NCBI RefSeq assembly: GCF_013389365.1
Contig: NZ_JACADJ010000006.1
Coordinates: 1-64,000 of the forward strand
Source: Desulfobacter latus
GTDB lineage: Bacteria > Desulfobacterota > Desulfobacteria > Desulfobacterales > Desulfobacteraceae
DNA length: 64,000 nt
Direction of reading: 5' to 3'
How positions within the stretch are numbered: position 1 is the first letter of the stretch; the number at the start of each line of letters is the position of its first letter. The position numbers were made by a program, and so were the translations under genes. Under the pieces are notes generated by a model. It had not been told where the DNA came from and made no database searches. It saw only the letters and a program-made list of their open reading frames with translations. Below are positions 24,834 to 33,268 of the stretch, piece by piece.

Positions 24834-26226
24834 TACGCATTTACAATTAAAATCCCTGCCCGGTGTAGATCATATTTTGACCCTTACCGAAACAGATGAC
24901 CGATTTACACGGATACCGCGCCGCCTCGTGCTTGAATCCGTACGAAGGGCCATTGACAATATCCGCAAACAAATCCTTGCAGACAAACCTGTAACAATCA
25001 GTGATGAAGCCATACTAAAGCAGGCGGCCTTGTTTGCCGGCCAAAAAATGAAAAACCGGCTTACCCCGTTGATCAACGCCACCGGCGTAGTCCTGCACAC
25101 CAATCTTGGCAGGGCCTTGCTCTGCCGGGATGCCTTAGATAATATCATGGCGGTCTCATCCGCCTATTCCAACCTTGAGCTTGATCTTGCGACGGGCAAG
25201 CGCGGCATTCGCTACGCGGCAATTGAAGCGCTGATCTGCGAATTGACCGGCGCGCAAGCAGCCATGGCCGTAAACAACAATGCCGGTGCCGTTCTGCTGG
25301 CCTTAAATACCCTTGCCCAGGGACGCCAGGTCATTGTCTCCAGAGGAGAGCTTGTGGAGATCGGCGGCGCCTTCAGGGTACCGGACGTCATGATAAAAAG
25401 CGGGTGTATTTTAAAGGAAGTAGGCACCACCAACCGCACCCACCCCGATGATTACGTCAATGCCGTTACCGAAGAGACAGGGCTTTTACTCAAGGTGCAT
25501 ACCTCCAATTATAAAATTGAGGGCTTCACCGCATCGGTTTCGCTCAAGGAACTGGTGGATATTGGAAAAACCCACGGCATTCCGGTGATGGAAGACCTGG
25601 GATCGGGCACGCTGATTGATTTCAGTGCATTTGGATTGCCTTCCGAACCCCCGGTATTTAAACAGGTGGCTTCGGGTGCCGACGTGGTCACCTTCAGCGG
25701 AGACAAGCTTCTAGGCGGTCCCCAGGCCGGCATTATTGTCGGTACAAAACAGTGCCTGGACCAGATCAAGGCCAACCCCCTGACCCGGGCCCTGCGCATT
25801 GACAAGATGACCCTGGCCGGTTTGGAAGCAACACTCAAACTGTACCGGGACACCCGGATGGCTGTGGAAAAAATTCCCACACTAAGGATGTTGACGTTGT
25901 CCTATGAACAGATCAGCCGGGATGCAGACGTTCTGTTTTCACGGGTCACAGAAGCTGTGGGAAACCAGGCGGAACTTGCCCTGGCAGATATGACGTCCAG
26001 GCCGGGCGGCGGTTCCTATCCCGGACTGACCTTGCCCACCCGATGCTTGACCATACGGCCCAAAACCATGTCCGTAACAGCCCTGGACAAGAAACTGCGG
26101 GCCTTTGATCCGGCCGTGATGGGACGCATTGAGGATGATTGCTTCATCATTGACCCTAGAACACTTCAACCCGGACAGGATAAACTCCTTGCCAACATCT
26201 TAAAAAAACTGATAAATTCATTATGA
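24814..26226 (+). CDS. selA: L-seryl-tRNA(Sec) selenium transferase
   Basis: SelA converts Ser-tRNA-Sec to Sec-tRNA-Sec with selenophosphate. This PLP enzyme has 470 residues, the family length. Marks are the N-terminal domain up to about 75, TGVVLHTNLGRALL, NNNAGAVLLALN, EVGTTNRTHPDDY, EDLGSGTLIDF and the PLP-lysine segment FSGDKLLGGPQAG (Lys298). Its presence predicts selenoproteins in this organism, as in many sulfate reducers that use Sec-containing formate dehydrogenases and hydrogenases; none is in the window. It overlaps the HDOD gene at its start and the TPR gene at its stop (ATGATG over TGA). selB is not next to it. Confidence 0.97.
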   Translation: MEQPRPDTHLQLKSLPGVDHILTLTETDDRFTRIPRRLVLESVRRAIDNIRKQILADKPVTISDEAILKQAALFAGQKMKNRLTPLINATGVVLHTNLGRALLCRDALDNIMAVSSAYSNLELDLATGKRGIRYAAIEALICELTGAQAAMAVNNNAGAVLLALNTLAQGRQVIVSRGELVEIGGAFRVPDVMIKSGCILKEVGTTNRTHPDDYVNAVTEETGLLLKVHTSNYKIEGFTASVSLKELVDIGKTHGIPVMEDLGSGTLIDFSAFGLPSEPPVFKQVASGADVVTFSGDKLLGGPQAGIIVGTKQCLDQIKANPLTRALRIDKMTLAGLEATLKLYRDTRMAVEKIPTLRMLTLSYEQISRDADVLFSRVTEAVGNQAELALADMTSRPGGGSYPGLTLPTRCLTIRPKTMSVTALDKKLRAFDPAVMGRIEDDCFIIDPRTLQPGQDKLLANILKKLINSL

Positions 26227-27452
26227 TGCTCAAATTCATTGCAAAAGAGATCCGGTTTCTAAAAAAAAACGGAGACGCCCCTGATCTCAGGCCCCCGGAC
26301 GTTTATTATTCGGACCTGCTCACACAGCCGTCAAAGGAATTCAAAATTTTTTCCCGGCGTATCGCCGATACCTGCGCATCTCTGCAGACATTTACCACGG
26401 TGGCCATACAAATTGATCCGGCAGCGTCGGAAGAAACCATTGATAAAGCAAATGAGATTTTTCACGCCTGTTTTCATTCAGTCCTGGATGACGACAAAGG
26501 CATCTGGGAATGCTTAGACCCGTTCACTGCCATTTTTGTATTTTGGAATTATAAAACTGCTGACCAAGGTAAAAAACTGCTTGGTCTGCTCAATGACAAA
26601 ATTTCCCAGGCCCTGAATGCCGAACTGATCATGGGGGCAATTGCTTTCCCTTTTCATAATTTCCCGGTTGAAGAGATGGCGGGATGTGCGCTCAAGGCCC
26701 TGGATCATGCCGCATTTTTCGGCCCCGGCCATACGGTTGAATTTGACGGCCTGTCCCTGAATATCAGTGGTGACAGGCTGTTCCAGCTCAACAATATTGA
26801 CGCAGCCATCACTGAATACGAAAAAGGGCTTTCCATTGCCCCGGTCGATATCAACCTGCTCAATAGTCTGGGCGTCGCGTTTGGGGTGGATGCCTGCCTG
26901 GACAAAGCCATGGAATTCTTTGAAAAGGCCCGCAATATCAATCCCGAAGAGGTGATGGTCATTCACAACATCGGCCTGATCCACCGGATCAATGAAAGAA
27001 ACGATTCCGCTTTAGCCTACCTTAGAAAAGCCCATGCGATCAATCCTGATGTATTTGAAATTGAGCTGCTGTTGGGTCATCTTCTCTTCAAAGAAAACGA
27101 ATTTGACCTGGCCATGCCCCACCTGGATGCCGCCATCCGGCTTAAACCCGAATCCGGCACGGCTTTTAGAATCAAAGGCCAGCTCTTTCTGGCGAGAGAA
27201 GATTACGCAGGCGCCGCAGCCCAGTTTAACCAGGCCGTAAAACTAAACCCCAATGATCCCAAGGCGTTATCCGGCTATGCCCGGGCCATGGCGTTACAGA
27301 AAAAGAACCTGTCCATTGCGTTAAGCTTTGCCCAAAAAAGCTTGGACCTGGACCCTGAAAATAAACAATATAAACAGAATCTTGAAAAAATTCAAAATAT
27401 CCAGGACCGGATTAAAGAAACAAATCAGGATCTTTCCATCAAATCCGCCTGA
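26223..27452 (+). CDS. TPR-repeat protein with N-terminal degenerate cyclase-like domain
   Basis: A 409-residue protein. Residues about 1-170 look like a globular alpha/beta domain with TTVAIQIDPAAS, DPFTAIFVFWNY and ALKALDHAAFFGPGHTVEFD; the pattern resembles a nucleotide-cyclase/GGDEF fold that lacks the catalytic signature, so if related it is inactive. From about residue 180 to the end come six or so tetratricopeptide repeats (for example AITEYEKGLSIAP, AMEFFEKARNINPEE, ALAYLRKAHAINPD), a protein-protein docking surface. It overlaps the selA stop and is therefore coupled to it. A signal sequence is absent. The N-terminal comparison is tentative. Confidence 0.7.
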   Translation: MMLKFIAKEIRFLKKNGDAPDLRPPDVYYSDLLTQPSKEFKIFSRRIADTCASLQTFTTVAIQIDPAASEETIDKANEIFHACFHSVLDDDKGIWECLDPFTAIFVFWNYKTADQGKKLLGLLNDKISQALNAELIMGAIAFPFHNFPVEEMAGCALKALDHAAFFGPGHTVEFDGLSLNISGDRLFQLNNIDAAITEYEKGLSIAPVDINLLNSLGVAFGVDACLDKAMEFFEKARNINPEEVMVIHNIGLIHRINERNDSALAYLRKAHAINPDVFEIELLLGHLLFKENEFDLAMPHLDAAIRLKPESGTAFRIKGQLFLAREDYAGAAAQFNQAVKLNPNDPKALSGYARAMALQKKNLSIALSFAQKSLDLDPENKQYKQNLEKIQNIQDRIKETNQDLSIKSA

Positions 27453-27513
27453 TTCCCGATGTTATGAACGAAATCATTAAGTATTTTATTTTACCATAAA
27501 GGACATAAAGCGC

Positions 27514-28086
27514 ATGAAAGCGTTGATCCGGCAAACTGTTCAGGATGCCATTGACACCAAGCAAAAATTTTTTGCAACCCATGGGGATCTTATTGAAACC
27601 TGTGCCCGGCAAATGGCAGGCACCTTTGATGCAGGCGGAAAACTCCTGCTTTTCGGCAATGGCGGGTCTGCAGCGGACTGCCAGCACATTGCTGCAGAAT
27701 TTGTCAACCGGTTTCAGATGGAACGCAAACCATTACCCGCCATTGCCCTGACCTGCGACACCTCAATTATCACCAGTATCGGCAATGATTATACCTTTGA
27801 TGAAATTTTTTCAAAACAGGTCCAGGCTTTAGGAGACAAAAAGGATATGGCCATTGGGATCTCAACGTCGGGCAATTCCGCCAATGTGATCCGGGCGGCA
27901 GCCGTGGCAAAGGATCAGGGACTGACCCTGGTAGGATTCTCCGGGGCCGGGGGAAAGCTGAAAGAGATCAGTGATATGGCCTTTTGTGTGGACAGTCCCG
28001 TAACCGCCCGTATCCAGGAGGTTCATATCACCCTGGCTCATATTCTTTGCGATCTTGCCGAAAGGATGCTGTTCCGTGACCAATAA
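27514..28086 (+). CDS. gmhA: D-sedoheptulose 7-phosphate isomerase
   Basis: GmhA makes D-glycero-D-manno-heptose 7-phosphate, the first step towards ADP-heptose for lipopolysaccharide core. The 190-residue SIS-domain protein has LLFGNGGSAADCQHIAAEFVNRF, the ATGIN-like TCDTSIITSIGNDY, GISTSGNSANV and the C-terminal EVHITLAHILCDLAE helix with the zinc-binding His and Gln/Glu. It is a stand-alone isomerase. It starts with AAAGGAC at suitable spacing and overlaps the following gene by 11 bp. Confidence 0.95.
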   Translation: MKALIRQTVQDAIDTKQKFFATHGDLIETCARQMAGTFDAGGKLLLFGNGGSAADCQHIAAEFVNRFQMERKPLPAIALTCDTSIITSIGNDYTFDEIFSKQVQALGDKKDMAIGISTSGNSANVIRAAAVAKDQGLTLVGFSGAGGKLKEISDMAFCVDSPVTARIQEVHITLAHILCDLAERMLFRDQ

Positions 28087-29086
28087 GAAAGGGACCGGGC
28101 AGCCCCCCCTGTATTGCTCAGAACCGGACCACCTAAAACTGGACTACTCAAAGCTCTCCACCTATTCCATCAAGGACAGAAAAAGCCTGGTGTCCCGGGA
28201 TGATTTTGCCGAACCCTGGACAAAGGGCGCAGACCTCGGGACTTTTTTTGACCGGCTGCCCGCCATTCTTGCGGGCAAAGATATCCGCCATGTGATTGAC
28301 GCCATTGCGGTTGCCGCCCAGAAAAATCGCCACGTCTGCTTCGGTATGGGCGGGCATGTGGTCAAAACCGGCATGGCACCCATCCTGATTGATCTCATGG
28401 AAAACGGCGTGATTACCCATCTGGCCATGAACGGCTCCTGCATCATCCATGATTTTGAAGTGGCATTCACCGGCCGCACCAGTGAAGATGTGGCCGAAAG
28501 TCTGACCTGCGGGAGCTTCGGCATGGCCAAAGAGACATCGGAATTCCTCAATGAGGCCATTTCCAGGGCCCATGAGCAAAAAACAGGGCTGGGACGGGCT
28601 GTGGGCCGGCTTATCGAAGACCTGGACTTGCCGTTTAAGGATTCAAGCCTGATTGCTGCCGGCACACGCCTGGATTTGCCCGTAACTGTTCATGTGGCCA
28701 TTGGTACGGACATCATTCATATGCACCCGGGCTTTGACGGCGCAGCCTGCGGTGCGGCAAGCCTTCATGATTTCAAGACCTTTGCATCAACCCTGGCAGA
28801 CCTTGAACAGGGCGTGTTCATCAATGCCGGATCCGCCGTCATTCTTCCTGAAGTATTCTTAAAAGCCCTGACCCTGGTCAGGAACCTGGGCCATAAAGTG
28901 GATGATTTCACCACGGTAAATCTGGATTTTATCCGGCATTACCGCCCCATGACCAATGTGGTCAACCGCCCCACCCAGGGCCGGGGCAAAGGGTATGCCA
29001 TTGTCGGGCATCACGAAATACTGATCCCCTTGATTGCTGCCGGTGTGATTGAGGCACTACAGGATCCATCACAAATGAGACGTTAG
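28076..29086 (+). CDS. Conserved protein resembling deoxyhypusine-synthase fold
   Basis: A protein of about 336 residues, starting at GTG (28076) inside gmhA. The stretches FGMGGHVVKTGMAPILIDLM, NGVITHLAMNGSCIIHDFE and GRTSEDV resemble the NAD-binding region of the deoxyhypusine synthase family, in which HD follows a GA-type loop. Bacteria have no hypusine; bacterial homologues have been linked to homospermidine synthesis or have no assigned role. C-terminal segments INAGSAVILPEVFLKAL and HYRPMTNVV are well conserved in appearance but I cannot link them to a substrate. The operon position after gmhA might suggest sugar or polyamine metabolism. Family assignment is low to moderate. Confidence 0.55.
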   Translation: MTNKKGTGQPPLYCSEPDHLKLDYSKLSTYSIKDRKSLVSRDDFAEPWTKGADLGTFFDRLPAILAGKDIRHVIDAIAVAAQKNRHVCFGMGGHVVKTGMAPILIDLMENGVITHLAMNGSCIIHDFEVAFTGRTSEDVAESLTCGSFGMAKETSEFLNEAISRAHEQKTGLGRAVGRLIEDLDLPFKDSSLIAAGTRLDLPVTVHVAIGTDIIHMHPGFDGAACGAASLHDFKTFASTLADLEQGVFINAGSAVILPEVFLKALTLVRNLGHKVDDFTTVNLDFIRHYRPMTNVVNRPTQGRGKGYAIVGHHEILIPLIAAGVIEALQDPSQMRR

Positions 29087-29103
29087 AACCAATCCCCCTT
29101 TTC

Positions 29104-30279
29104 CTAAAATGACATAAGCGAAATTTCAGAATACAAGGGATTCAGGAACGCATATTCTTTTTGCCGGAGCACTTTGTCTTCTTTGATGTTCAGGGCCAAA
29201 ATATTTTCTGTCTTGAAGGTCTTCCGGAAAAGGGGGGCAACCCGGTTAAAATGGAGTTTTCCCGGAGGAATCCTTTCTCCTGCCTTTGCCTCTATCAAAT
29301 ATAAGGTGCCCTTTTGTTCCACAACAAAATCAATTTCCACCCCGTTCTGGTCCCTGTAAAAAAACAGATTGGTTCCCGGTATTAAGCCATGGGTCTTGAC
29401 CAGTTCCATCATGACCATGTTTTCCCACAAACTGCCCTTAAGGGGATGAGAAAACCAGTCGGATTCGCTTTCAATGCCTAAAAGGTAGCAGAGCAGCCCG
29501 TGGTCGGCAAAATAAATCTTCGGGGACTTGATCAGCCGTTTTCCTATATTTGCATAGTATGGCGGCAAAAGGTATATGAGTCCGCTGATTTCCAGAGCAT
29601 GGACCCATTTCCTGATGGTCACATCGGACACCCCCACATCGGCTGACAGTCCTTTATAATTCAGCAACTGTCCTGAACGGGTTGCGACAATCCGGATGAA
29701 TCTTCTGAAATCGTTCAATCTTTTTACATCAATGATGGTTTTCAGGTCCCTTTCAACATACGTTCGGATGTAACTTTCAAAAAAATCGCTTACATTAAGG
29801 TGTGGATTGGACCAAAGCTCCGGATATCCGCCTTTCCAAAGAAAATCAATGAGATTCAAATTCCCTTTGTTCCTGACCTCTTCGGCGCTTAAAGTTTCGA
29901 GGTGAAATAGAATGATCCGCCCGGCCAGGCTCTCACTGATTTTTTCCATCAAAATAAACTGCTGACTGCCTGTCATAATCCATCTGCCGTAACCGGACCG
30001 GTCTTGGTCAATCACGATCTTCAATTCCCGGAACAATTCAGGCACATATTGTATTTCATCCAGAATGACTTGGTTTTTGAACTGACTGAGAAAATATTCC
30101 GGAGACTCTTTTGCCGTTTCGACATGCCTGAGATAATCAAAGGTAACATACTCAATTTCCGGAAACAGCTTTTGTAAAAGAGAACTTTTCCCGGTCTGCC
30201 TTGCCCCGGTTAAAAGCAATGCCGGCCTTGATTTAACAGCAGCGGTTAATTTGCTTGCCATGCGTCTGTTTATCCACAT
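29104..30279 (-). CDS. AAA-type ATP-binding protein with DUF4143 C-terminus
   Basis: A 391-residue protein of the widespread AAA_14/DUF4143 group. Walker A is LTGARQTGKSSLLQKLF (about 21-37), Walker B is VILDEIQYVPELFREL, and WIMTGSQQF is the sensor motif. A winged-helix segment (LNYKGLSADVGVSDVTIRKWVHALE) and a PD-(D/E)XK-like end (GVEIDFVVEQKGTLYLIEAKAG) follow; the EIDFVV...YLIEAKAG pair is the usual nuclease-like remnant of DUF4143. Function is unclear; proteins of this kind are often in accessory regions. GGAG precedes the ATG. Convergent with the preceding gene; AT-content is slightly higher than in the core genes. Confidence 0.8.
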   Translation of the reverse strand: MWINRRMASKLTAAVKSRPALLLTGARQTGKSSLLQKLFPEIEYVTFDYLRHVETAKESPEYFLSQFKNQVILDEIQYVPELFRELKIVIDQDRSGYGRWIMTGSQQFILMEKISESLAGRIILFHLETLSAEEVRNKGNLNLIDFLWKGGYPELWSNPHLNVSDFFESYIRTYVERDLKTIIDVKRLNDFRRFIRIVATRSGQLLNYKGLSADVGVSDVTIRKWVHALEISGLIYLLPPYYANIGKRLIKSPKIYFADHGLLCYLLGIESESDWFSHPLKGSLWENMVMMELVKTHGLIPGTNLFFYRDQNGVEIDFVVEQKGTLYLIEAKAGERIPPGKLHFNRVAPLFRKTFKTENILALNIKEDKVLRQKEYAFLNPLYSEISLMSF

Positions 30280-30465
30280 CTCGATCTCCTTATTTAAGTA
30301 ATTTCGAATTATAACTTAGAGATTACTTTTATTCAAGGAAGGGATATTTAAAACCACAAATATACCTCTTATTATTGAAAGTGCAGTACAGCGTTTTGTT
30401 TTCCGGGATACCACAATGTTTTAAAGCAAATTATTGAATCATGGCCTTGAAAAACAAGCCCTATA

Positions 30466-30513
30466 CCCTTATATTGGTTTGTTATTTTTAACTTATAAAC
30501 CAATATAAAGGGG
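30466..30513 (+). promoter_or_regulatory. Perfect dyad upstream of fmdB (operator or leader hairpin)
   Basis: CCCTTATATTGGTTT (30466-30480) and AAACCAATATAAAGGGG (30497-30513) form a nearly perfect 15-bp dyad separated by 16 bases. It ends seven bases before the fmdB start codon, immediately ahead of the Shine-Dalgarno. A regulator binding site or a stem that hides the ribosome site are both possible. No other copy was seen in the window. Confidence 0.5.
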
Positions 30514-30520
30514 CGGAAGA

Positions 30521-30784
30521 ATGCCGATTTATGAATATACCTGCAAGGCCTGCGGTAGAAATTTTGAAACCCTGGTGTTGGGTAGTGATACACCGACATG
30601 CCCGGCATGCAGCAGCGAAGACCTGGCGCGAATGATGTCAAAATGCGGGTTTGTGTCCAAATCCACAGGCCCGGGCGGCCAGATTCAGACAACCACATCA
30701 GCCGGCAGCTCCGCCTGTAGCGGCTGCACTTCAACAAATTGCAGCTCCTGCAGCAGTAACAGCAGCAGCCTGACGATCGGGTAA
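30521..30784 (+). CDS. FmdB-family zinc-ribbon protein
   Basis: An 87-residue protein starting MPIYEYTCKACGRNFE with CxxC pairs (CKAC, CPAC) that form a zinc ribbon typical of the FmdB/RegA putative regulatory group. The second half is Ser/Cys/Gly-rich (SACSGCTSTNCSSCSS), possibly disordered or metal-binding. Family members occur in many anaerobes beside metabolism genes, but a mechanism is not established. It is the first gene of the fmdB-hemC-cobA/hemD-moaA cluster, with hemC two bases after its stop, so it is cotranscribed with tetrapyrrole genes. Upstream lies a strong dyad. Confidence 0.85.
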   Translation: MPIYEYTCKACGRNFETLVLGSDTPTCPACSSEDLARMMSKCGFVSKSTGPGGQIQTTTSAGSSACSGCTSTNCSSCSSNSSSLTIG

Positions 30785-30786
30785 AC

Positions 30787-31713
30787 ATGAAATCAAATAT
30801 CTGCATCGGCACCCGGGGAAGCACATTAGCCCTGTGGCAGGCCAACCATGTAAAAAAGAGCATTGAAACAGCATTCCCGGACATCCGGGTTGATATAAAA
30901 ATCATCAAAACCACGGGGGACCGGATAACGGACCGCCCCCTTGCCATGGTAGGAGGTAAAGGGCTTTTCGTTAAAGAGATCGAAGCAGCGCTTTTAGACG
31001 GCGGTATTGACCTGGCCGTTCACTCCATGAAGGATATGCCGGGCGAACTGCCCGACGGACTGGCAATCGGGGCCATACCGGAACGGGCCAATCCCTTTGA
31101 TGTACTCATATCTGCCCAGGGAACACTTTTCAAGGAATACCCCCAAGGCGCAGTCATCGGCACGTCCAGCCTTCGCCGGGGCTCTCAACTTAAACACCTG
31201 CGCCCGGATCTTGAAATCAAATCCATACGGGGCAATCTGGATACCCGGCTAAAAAAACTCAAATCCGGTGAATATGCGGCAATTGTTCTGGCGGCTGCCG
31301 GGCTTGAACGTTTGGGCCAGGGCGGTGAGATCACCGAGTACCTTACGGAAACCGAGATGGTACCGGCAGTTGGCCAGGGCGCGCTTTGTATTGAAACCCG
31401 GGAAAATGATCCGGATATGAAAGACATCTTATCCGTCCTTGACCATGATCCTACACGGGTCTGCGTGACCGGGGAACGGGCATTTCTTAAAGAGATCGAA
31501 GGCAGTTGCCATATTCCTGTGGCCTGTTTCGGCAAAATCCGGGACAGCCAAATAATTTTTACCGCAGTGGTGGCATCAGAAGACGGCGCATCCTTTATTA
31601 AAGAAACCATTGAATCAACCCCGGAACAAATCACTGAAAAGGGCCGAGAACTGGCAAAACTTGTTCTTGATAAAGGCGGACAACGCATATTGGAGGCACT
31701 TGATATCCCATGA
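30787..31713 (+). CDS. hemC: Porphobilinogen deaminase (hydroxymethylbilane synthase)
   Basis: HemC polymerises four porphobilinogens to hydroxymethylbilane, the branch leading to siroheme, cobalamin and heme. The 308-residue protein has GTRGSTLALWQANHVK, KTTGDR, GKGLFVKEIEAAL, AVHSMKDMP and the dipyrromethane-binding Cys at about residue 241 in EGSCHIPVACFG. The stop overlaps the next gene (ATGA), coupling it to the methyltransferase/synthase. A sulfate reducer needs siroheme for sulfite reductase, which suits this set. Confidence 0.97.
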   Translation: MKSNICIGTRGSTLALWQANHVKKSIETAFPDIRVDIKIIKTTGDRITDRPLAMVGGKGLFVKEIEAALLDGGIDLAVHSMKDMPGELPDGLAIGAIPERANPFDVLISAQGTLFKEYPQGAVIGTSSLRRGSQLKHLRPDLEIKSIRGNLDTRLKKLKSGEYAAIVLAAAGLERLGQGGEITEYLTETEMVPAVGQGALCIETRENDPDMKDILSVLDHDPTRVCVTGERAFLKEIEGSCHIPVACFGKIRDSQIIFTAVVASEDGASFIKETIESTPEQITEKGRELAKLVLDKGGQRILEALDIP

Positions 31714-33260
31714 CACAACCCAGGGGAACGGTTTATCTGATTGGCGCAGGCCCGGGAGACCCGGGACTTATCACCGTAAAGGCAAAAGCGTGTATTCAAT
31801 CTGCGGATGTGGTGGTTTATGATTACCTGGCACCCCCCGTTTTGCTTGATTATGCGGGAAAAAACGCTGAAATTATCTATGTGGGGAAAAAAGGCGGGGA
31901 CCACACCCTGACCCAGGACAAAATCAACCGGCTCCTGGTGGACAAGGCCAGGGAAGGCAAAAACGTGGCCCGCCTCAAGGGAGGCGATCCCTTTGTTTTC
32001 GGCCGCGGCGGGGAAGAGGCCCAGGAGTTGCTGTCCTACGGCATCAGCTATGAGGTGATCCCCGGTGTCACGTCTGCCGTGGCAGCCCCGGCCTATGCCG
32101 GTATCCCGGTGACCCACAGGGACCACACCTCGTTTGTCTCCTTTATTACCGGTCACGAACGGCCCGATAAAAAAGAGTCCCGGATGCAGTGGGACATATT
32201 TGCAAAATCCGATGCCACCCTTGTTTTTCTGATGGGGGTCAAAAATCTGTCCAACATCGTGACAAAACTGATGGAACACGGCAAACCGTCGGACACCCCT
32301 GTGGCCCTGGTGCGCTGGGGCACCACCACCCGCCAGCAGACTGTAACCGGCACCCTTGCCACCATTGTTGATGTGGTTGAAAAAGCCGGGCTGACATCCC
32401 CGGCCATCATTGTGGTGGGACATGTGGTCTCTTTACGGGATGAGTTGACATGGTTTGACAAAAAACCGTTATTCGGAAAAAAAATTGTGATTACCCGGGC
32501 CCGGGCCCAGGCCTCCGGCCTTGTGGCCGAGCTTACCCGTTTAGGAGCCCAGTGCATTGAGATACCCACCATTAAAATCGCCCCGCCTGAAGATAAAAAT
32601 CCGTTGGAAGCGGCCATTGATCACCTGAACCGGTATGACTGGCTGGTACTCACTTCGGTGAACGGGGTAAAATTTTTCTTTGACACCCTTTTTGAAAAGG
32701 GAAAGGATGCCCGTGCCCTGGGACATCTTAAATTTGCCTGCATCGGCCCTGTGACCAAAGAACGCCTGGCGGATTACGGCATTATTTCCGATATTCTGCC
32801 CGAAACATATCGGGCGGAATCTGTTATTGATGCGTTTTCAAGCCTTGATATGACCGGCAAAAAAGTATTGCTGCCCCGGGCAAAAAAGGCGCGCACCATC
32901 CTGCCGGAACAGCTGACACGCATGGGCGCCCTGGTGGATGAGGTCACCGCATATGAAACCCGGCTGGCAGATGAGGGAAAAGAGCGGCTCATTGATATGC
33001 TTAAAGCCGGTGATATTGACGCGGTGACGTTTACCTCATCCTCCACGGTTACCAATTTTTTGACCCTGCTTGACGGCCAAAACGCCCCTGCCCTGCTTAA
33101 AGGGGTGATCCTTGCCAGCATCGGCCCCATCACCTCGGATACCATCCGGGAAAAAGGGCTTTCCCCAAATATTGAGGCGGATTCATTTACGATTGACGGT
33201 CTGATTGAAGCACTGCTCAAACATTATGAAAACGCGTTGCCCGGTGTTTCAGAAAATTAA
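31710..33260 (+). CDS. cobA-hemD: Uroporphyrinogen-III C-methyltransferase / uroporphyrinogen-III synthase fusion
   Basis: The N-terminal SUMT domain (about 1-250) methylates uroporphyrinogen III at C2 and C7 to precorrin-2: GAGPGDPGLITVKA, VYDYLAPP, RLKGGDPFVFGRGGEEA and GIPVTHRD are visible. The C-terminal HemD domain (about 258-510) closes hydroxymethylbilane to uroporphyrinogen III: VITRARAQASGLVAEL, LTSVNGVKFFFD and FTSSSTVTNFL are typical. Such cobA-hemD fusions are usual in Desulfobacterota and Firmicutes. The product leads to siroheme or cobalamin. It begins inside the hemC stop and precedes moaA by eight bases. Confidence 0.96.
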   Translation: MTQPRGTVYLIGAGPGDPGLITVKAKACIQSADVVVYDYLAPPVLLDYAGKNAEIIYVGKKGGDHTLTQDKINRLLVDKAREGKNVARLKGGDPFVFGRGGEEAQELLSYGISYEVIPGVTSAVAAPAYAGIPVTHRDHTSFVSFITGHERPDKKESRMQWDIFAKSDATLVFLMGVKNLSNIVTKLMEHGKPSDTPVALVRWGTTTRQQTVTGTLATIVDVVEKAGLTSPAIIVVGHVVSLRDELTWFDKKPLFGKKIVITRARAQASGLVAELTRLGAQCIEIPTIKIAPPEDKNPLEAAIDHLNRYDWLVLTSVNGVKFFFDTLFEKGKDARALGHLKFACIGPVTKERLADYGIISDILPETYRAESVIDAFSSLDMTGKKVLLPRAKKARTILPEQLTRMGALVDEVTAYETRLADEGKERLIDMLKAGDIDAVTFTSSSTVTNFLTLLDGQNAPALLKGVILASIGPITSDTIREKGLSPNIEADSFTIDGLIEALLKHYENALPGVSEN

Positions 33261-33268
33261 AGCGCACC

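Noticed and set aside
30372-30947. Minus-strand 191-residue ORF over fmdB and hemC.
   Set aside because: Cys/Arg-rich antisense shadow of the real fmdB and hemC genes, with no start signal.
31185-32423. Long minus-strand ORF (412 residues) over hemC and cobA-hemD.
   Set aside because: Shadow ORF of GC-skewed genes; plus-strand genes carry all the conserved motifs.
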